Shown here piece after piece: positions 59,476 through 64,000 of a stretch of DNA of 64,000 nucleotides (its first letter is position 1; each line of letters begins with the position of its first letter). A model generated the notes under the pieces. That model saw only the letters and a list, made by a program, of their open reading frames with translations, was not told where the DNA came from and ran no database searches. Origin of the DNA: Antedon bifida (lineage: Eukaryota > Echinodermata > Crinoidea > Comatulida > Antedonidae); NCBI GenBank assembly GCA_963402885.1, contig OY727093.1:23745409-23809408 (forward strand). Direction: 5' to 3'. The translations under genes and the position numbers were made by a program.

Positions 59476-62400
59476 TCAGTAATTTGTTGCATTATACAAA
59501 CGTTTTATGAATCGTTTTGGCGATCCACTTATCGGTATCTGTTTATCATTAATAATCTCTTTAATCAATTTATCTGTATCGTTATATCTGTCGATATTCC
59601 ACCAAAATTTTCGAACATTGGATTCATGTTTTGTTTTATCGGTGTTACATTTGGCTGAAGTCGGTTTAGAATACGAAACTAAAACTTGGAAATGTCCTGC
59701 TTTAAATCTACCTCGGTTTAATGTCATATTTGAATCATTAGGTGCTGTCATAATTAGATTAGTTTGTTCCTTAATTTGTTCTTCTTTCATTTGGAATGGG
59801 GCTGCTAATCCCATGTTGTTCTCTACACAGTCAATGTAAGGTTGCAAGTCAAGGGGTTCTACTTTAGTTGGATGTGTAAGGGTATCTGATTGCAATTGGG
59901 TGGGTGTCCTATCATGTTCGTCGACAAATTCAATATTGGTTTCGTCATTTACTACATTAATGGTATTCTGAATTTTCTCGTTATTATCAGTGGGATCATT
60001 CAACAATTGCTTAAGTTTTTGGAGATGTGTAAAATTTTTGCGTTCTTTAGGCGTTCTCATAAAACAAGGTTTCAGTCTGTTATAATTGAATACGTCGCGA
60101 AGTATTTCTCCTTTAATCGTTGCTAGGATGTAGTGTGTTCTGTCTAGTACTTCATGAATTACTAATGGTCCGACCCATTCTGCGGCGATTTTCTTTGAAT
60201 TTGCCGTTAGTGATGATGATGTTGGTTTGTATAGATATACGAGTTGTCCTACTGAGTAAATTGGACTTTTTTCTAAGCGTTGGGAAATTTTCGAGTTTTG
60301 GACGTTTTGTTGTGTTCGCTGTAATTGTAGCATTGTCTGTGAAATGTTTTGAAATTTCTTCTTGAGGTGTTCAAAGTATTCTTCATAGGAATGAGACAAT
60401 CCTGAAACGGGGTTAAATGCTAATGAGGTCAAACTTGGAGGTTGGCGGCCAAAAACTAATTCGTAAGGGGAGTGGTTTCCTAGATGTGGGGATGAAAACG
60501 AATTATAAGCATAACATGTTGTTGATACAAATCTAACCCAATCTGTTCCGAATTGGTTAAGGTTGACCTTTAACAGGTCCGATACGGTGCGGATATGACG
60601 TTCAACTTGTAAACTACCGTGATTATGGACGCTGATGATTTTCCTATCAATGTTAAGGGTGTTACATAAGAGTGTTAATAATTTTCCTGTAAGGGAGGTG
60701 GCTGCATCTGAAATAAGACGAGATGGGGGTCCAAAAATACTGATTACCTTTTGAATTAGTGCTTCACAAATTGTTTCGGCATCAATGGATTTCAAAGGTA
60801 CACAAATCAAAAATCTAGTAATTTCATCACATACTACCATAATATGTTTAAAACCTGAAGGTGATGTTGGCATACTCTTAAAATCTAGACTGAGTGTATG
60901 AAAGGGACGGTAAGTTGCTGGTACTCGATCGTGTAAAGGACGTAATTTATCGGTTTTGGGACGAAATTGTTGACATCTGAGACATGCTTGAGTATAATTG
61001 TTGACTTTCTCGAACATAAGGGGCATGTAAAATAATTTCCTAATAGTGAGGTAAGTACGCATCGTACCTTGGTGGCTACTTAACAAATTGTCGTGATACT
61101 GAGAAATAATAGTCTCGGCTAAGTTTTCAGGAACAGCTAATTGCAATACAAATTCTCCACCTTTATCTTGGAAAAATAAACGGAATAGTAAACCGTTGCA
61201 CAATATGTACTGTTCTGACTTATTCTGAACTGCACGAGCTGCTTTCTTATCAGCTGGAAGGATATCATGAGCTAAATAATCGTAAACTGGCTTAAAAAAT
61301 GGTGAAGTTTCTTGTTCAACACGTAATTGTTTAACATCTACTGGGAGGTTATAATCTCTAATTATCTTTCTTTGAATAACATCCATTAATCTATCTAAGT
61401 CTTGTTGTTTTGGGATGTGTGCTGATTTAAATTCAGTTATGTTGGGTACTAGTGGTTTGGGCGATGTATACAATTCAACTGGTACATTTCGATGTGTAGT
61501 ATCTTTGCTTTGCTTATTTTTGTTTTTGTCTACTAGTCTTTCCTCTGGAGGTTGTCGAATGTTTACATTACGTATTGGGGGTGGCGTTACGATAGGTGGT
61601 GATCGATTTGCGTTTGTTTGTTGTCTCGTGATTATCTGTGGTGTAGCGGTAGGTTGAGGTGTAGGTCGCGTGTTTGTTGTCACTGGATTTTGATTAATGA
61701 CAGGCGTTTGTACTGGTTTGGATTTATGTAGGTCAGGTATATTTATTCCCATTTTCTTAGCGTAAGACCTTGTTACTGGTCTGCTACTAGTAGATGTGTT
61801 TGTAGTCGGGTTAAGAGATTCAGTCTCTGTAATATTAAATGCAATGGGTACAACTTGATCAATTTCGGAATCGTCATCACGAGGGGCTCGAGAGAGAAAA
61901 TCTGCTAAGACTAATTCAGTTCCTTTCTTATAACCAATTTGGAAAATGTATCCGGACAATCGTAATATTAGTTTCTGTAAACGGGGTGTACATGGCTGAT
62001 CTTTTGAATTCCAAATTTGTACAATTGCTGAGTGGTCTACGAATGCATCAAATTCGCAACCCTTTAGTAAGTGTCGAAATGCTGAAACATTAATGTAAAG
62101 TCCGAATAACTCTAATTCTGTGACGCTATATCGTTGACAGGCTTGTGGTAAGATTTTGGAATAATAACCTATTATGTGTTCTTTGCCGTTTACTGTTTGT
62201 GTTAAATATGAACCTGTTGCGGTTCTTGAAGTGTCGCTATATAGCGTAAATCTACCTTCTTTTCTAGGCATTTGAAGAGTAGGTGGTTTAACCATTAATT
62301 GTTTAATTTCGTCAAATGCTTTCTGGTGTTCAGTAGACCAAACAAATTTTCGGCGTTTACTTGCGAGTGTATGTAACGGACGTAAAATTGATTGTATTTG

Positions 62401-63822
62401 AGGGAAAAAATGGGATACATAATTTACTGCACCAATAAATCGTTTAGTTTCTTTATGGGTTCGTGGGACTGGCAAATTTCGGATAGCTGCACACCTGTCG
62501 CCTAATGGTGTGATACATGCGTGTCCTGAAGAATTAATCAGGATGGTGTGTCCCATATATTGCACTTTATTCTTAAATAACTTACATTTCTTTGGACAAA
62601 TTCTAAAACCATTTGATTGTAGGGCTTGTAAAACGGAAACAAGGTGCTGTTTATGAGCAAATTTGTCTTGGCTAAATAAAATAATATCATCATGATGGGC
62701 GATACAGAATTCTCTAGAATTTGGGATTTCATTTAAAATTTCGTCAATCTTTGCTTGAAATATACCTGGCGAAACGTTTAATCCTTGTGCTAATCTCTTA
62801 TAGTAATAATGCTTTCCACCGTGATATGAAGCTATACCTGTATATTGTTGGGCATGTTCGGCTAATGGTACACAGTGAAACGCTGATTTCAAATCAATTA
62901 CGCTAAGAATCTGTGCGTTAGCGTTACCTATTGTTTTCAAAGTTTCGCCTAATAAGGGGAATGGGTGATTAATACGTTTTATCCTGGAATTTAGATAGCG
63001 GAAGTCTGTGACAACTCTTTTATCTTTCGAATTTTTCTTTGAAACAAGAAGGACAGAGGAAGTATACGATTGGTGTCCTACTGCTAAGATTCCTAATTTG
63101 ACTAATTTGTTCAATTCGGCCTCAATAACATGTTTGTCTTTGTCTGTCGCGAAGTATGGTCGAATAAAAAATGGTTCATCATTAGAGAGGTGTATGTCAG
63201 CTTTGAAGTTTGGGCAGCTAGATAGTTCACCATATAGTGAAAATGCGTTTCTGTTTTGTTGTAATGTTTTATATAGATCTTCTTTTTCTCTATTTGTTAA
63301 AACGCTGTCTGTTAAACCCGCTGTTAAATCAACTTGTTTTCTGATTATTTCTTCCTCAGTTAAAGATAGCAATGGGTCTGTACGTTCTAAATGTGGGTAC
63401 TTGTTTGCGTTGTCATTGGTTAACCTTATTCTATCAATTGGTAGGTCGTTAGTAACTGTTACAAGGTTGGTTAAATGAAGGCTCGCGATAGGTTGATGTG
63501 TATTAAGGGATACGTTTCTGTTTGTGTTGTTAGTGATATCAATGTTGGTTTCTCCTCTATGTAATTTTACTAACATATCTGATGGACAAAGTTTTGAAAT
63601 ATGGGTAGTTGCATGTAGAACAACATCAGAATTGCGTACGAAGGCGGGAACCCTTCCTTTTAATTTAACTGTTTTAGTATCACCGGGTTTAAGAAAAATC
63701 TTGTGTACTGGACGAAAGCTAAAAATCTTTGGTCTAATGCGAAATGTATTTTCTTTAAAATTTAAAGTACCGTCGAGTTCAGACAATGTTTCGGTTCCAA
63801 GTATCAGGTCAATACCTGTCAA
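59476..63822 (-). CDS. pol: Ty3/gypsy-type Pol polyprotein: protease end, RT, RNase H, integrase
   Basis: A 1448-codon open frame. It opens inside the end of a retropepsin (DLILGTETL at 5-13). Reverse transcriptase lies at about 215-425 with catalytic Asp310 (VIDLKSAF) and the DD pair at 378-379 in AHHDD, where most relatives have Y-x-D-D. RNase H follows at about 520-645 with D530, E569/E571 and D596. A Pro/Thr-rich linker covers 660-780. Integrase has the zinc site H910, H917, C947, C950 and catalytic D980, D1039, E1074, with the usual 34-residue D-E gap. A GPY/F-like patch is near 1213-1233. Order PR-RT-RH-IN marks Ty3/gypsy, not copia or BEL. The long intact frame suggests recent activity; the protease frame breaks upstream near 63840. 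Confidence 0.93.
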   Translation of the reverse strand: MTGIDLILGTETLSELDGTLNFKENTFRIRPKIFSFRPVHKIFLKPGDTKTVKLKGRVPAFVRNSDVVLHATTHISKLCPSDMLVKLHRGETNIDITNNTNRNVSLNTHQPIASLHLTNLVTVTNDLPIDRIRLTNDNANKYPHLERTDPLLSLTEEEIIRKQVDLTAGLTDSVLTNREKEDLYKTLQQNRNAFSLYGELSSCPNFKADIHLSNDEPFFIRPYFATDKDKHVIEAELNKLVKLGILAVGHQSYTSSVLLVSKKNSKDKRVVTDFRYLNSRIKRINHPFPLLGETLKTIGNANAQILSVIDLKSAFHCVPLAEHAQQYTGIASYHGGKHYYYKRLAQGLNVSPGIFQAKIDEILNEIPNSREFCIAHHDDIILFSQDKFAHKQHLVSVLQALQSNGFRICPKKCKLFKNKVQYMGHTILINSSGHACITPLGDRCAAIRNLPVPRTHKETKRFIGAVNYVSHFFPQIQSILRPLHTLASKRRKFVWSTEHQKAFDEIKQLMVKPPTLQMPRKEGRFTLYSDTSRTATGSYLTQTVNGKEHIIGYYSKILPQACQRYSVTELELFGLYINVSAFRHLLKGCEFDAFVDHSAIVQIWNSKDQPCTPRLQKLILRLSGYIFQIGYKKGTELVLADFLSRAPRDDDSEIDQVVPIAFNITETESLNPTTNTSTSSRPVTRSYAKKMGINIPDLHKSKPVQTPVINQNPVTTNTRPTPQPTATPQIITRQQTNANRSPPIVTPPPIRNVNIRQPPEERLVDKNKNKQSKDTTHRNVPVELYTSPKPLVPNITEFKSAHIPKQQDLDRLMDVIQRKIIRDYNLPVDVKQLRVEQETSPFFKPVYDYLAHDILPADKKAARAVQNKSEQYILCNGLLFRLFFQDKGGEFVLQLAVPENLAETIISQYHDNLLSSHQGTMRTYLTIRKLFYMPLMFEKVNNYTQACLRCQQFRPKTDKLRPLHDRVPATYRPFHTLSLDFKSMPTSPSGFKHIMVVCDEITRFLICVPLKSIDAETICEALIQKVISIFGPPSRLISDAATSLTGKLLTLLCNTLNIDRKIISVHNHGSLQVERHIRTVSDLLKVNLNQFGTDWVRFVSTTCYAYNSFSSPHLGNHSPYELVFGRQPPSLTSLAFNPVSGLSHSYEEYFEHLKKKFQNISQTMLQLQRTQQNVQNSKISQRLEKSPIYSVGQLVYLYKPTSSSLTANSKKIAAEWVGPLVIHEVLDRTHYILATIKGEILRDVFNYNRLKPCFMRTPKERKNFTHLQKLKQLLNDPTDNNEKIQNTINVVNDETNIEFVDEHDRTPTQLQSDTLTHPTKVEPLDLQPYIDCVENNMGLAAPFQMKEEQIKEQTNLIMTAPNDSNMTLNRGRFKAGHFQVLVSYSKPTSAKCNTDKTKHESNVRKFWWNIDRYNDTDKLIKEIINDKQIPISGSPKRFIKRLYNATNY

Positions 63823-64000
63823 ATTTTTAACGATAATGCTGAAATCTTAAATTTGTGTCCTTGGATAAATAATTCAAATTGCACTAAGTGGTTGGCATAT
63901 AAGAAGTCACCGTTACCTAATCGAAATTTAGTTGTGTTTACTTTAACTGGCTTTAGACGCGATAAATAACGTGAGGAATTAACGTACGATTGTGAGATTA
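63823..64000 (-). pseudogene. Upstream part of the gypsy protease, in a different frame and cut by the window edge
   Basis: Minus-strand reading of 63840-64000 is open in a frame one base off from the long pol frame. It looks like retropepsin sequence (for example FRLGNGDF and KFKISAL) running into the pol start. In the pol frame itself a TAA lies near 63848. A one-base indel around 63838-63845 would explain this. It is either a disabling mutation, a sequencing error, or a programmed shift; gag and the second LTR are beyond the window. Confidence 0.5.

Larger units (their letters stand above)
57760..64000 (-). mobile_element. Ty3/gypsy LTR retrotransposon, 3' LTR to pol, cut by right edge
   Basis: The element runs leftward: protease fragment, pol, ~1.1 kb of 3' non-coding DNA (58372-59475), polypurine tract and one LTR (57760-58345). 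It sits just upstream of gene 3 microexons in the same orientation. The second LTR, primer-binding site and gag are outside, so the age cannot be read from LTR divergence here. Confidence 0.88.

Noticed and set aside
60120-63850. Plus-strand frames across the gypsy pol region
   Set aside because: All are shadows of the 1448-codon minus-strand frame.

Overview
The window reads as nuclear DNA of an animal, most likely a marine invertebrate deuterostome. It is AT-rich, its genes are split by GT-AG introns, and non-LTR retrotransposon, Ty3/gypsy, SINE and MITE remnants are everywhere. Short AGGCCTA-type words are scattered through it, which in my experience is common in echinoderm DNA. That taxonomic guess is inference. 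No bacterial gene organisation is present.

The host content I can support is a minus-strand cluster of three related cell-surface genes. All the splice sites I could assign are phase 1. Gene 1 (9108-19267) has a signal-peptide exon, three exons each coding one copy of a ~115-residue domain, a Ser/Thr/Asn-rich stalk exon with a (TETDI)n repeat, and a transmembrane/tail exon; it would give 639 residues. Gene 2 (28913-33471) has a signal peptide, one divergent domain copy, a stalk with a Cys-rich cluster, and a transmembrane exon; it would give 410 residues. Gene 3 (56743-57664) shows only its 3' part: two microexons of 27 and 30 nt and a transmembrane exon. The domain starts with one Cys and ends in an NCxIG-like motif directly before the splice donor. 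I do not recognise the family.

The rest is repeats. Positions 335-7810 are a tandem array of a ~3.2-3.3 kb unit, with a young LINE tail in one copy and an empty site in the next. The large intron of gene 1 (11156-17640) holds a TTAA-flanked MITE, a ~1.05 kb tandem duplication, a decayed LINE and a tRNA-derived SINE. Positions 21.7-26.5 kb contain four broken, GC-richer coding islands of unknown origin among LINE scraps. Positions 30247-31206 look like a TIR transposon. Positions 35.5-36.9 kb are another dead LINE. Positions 38.9-42.5 kb and 47.2-50.8 kb are two large inverted-repeat (foldback) structures. Between them lie ~150-bp tandem repeats (42.5-43.2 kb) and an 88-bp satellite (45.0-46.6 kb) interrupted by a LINE. 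From 57760 to the right edge runs a Ty3/gypsy element on the minus strand: one LTR of 586 bp, a polypurine tract and a 1448-codon pol frame.

The surface genes share strand, exon phase, domain order and a Cys-containing membrane segment. They look like a locally duplicating receptor or adhesion family inside a repeat-rich region. Function is not shown by the sequence.
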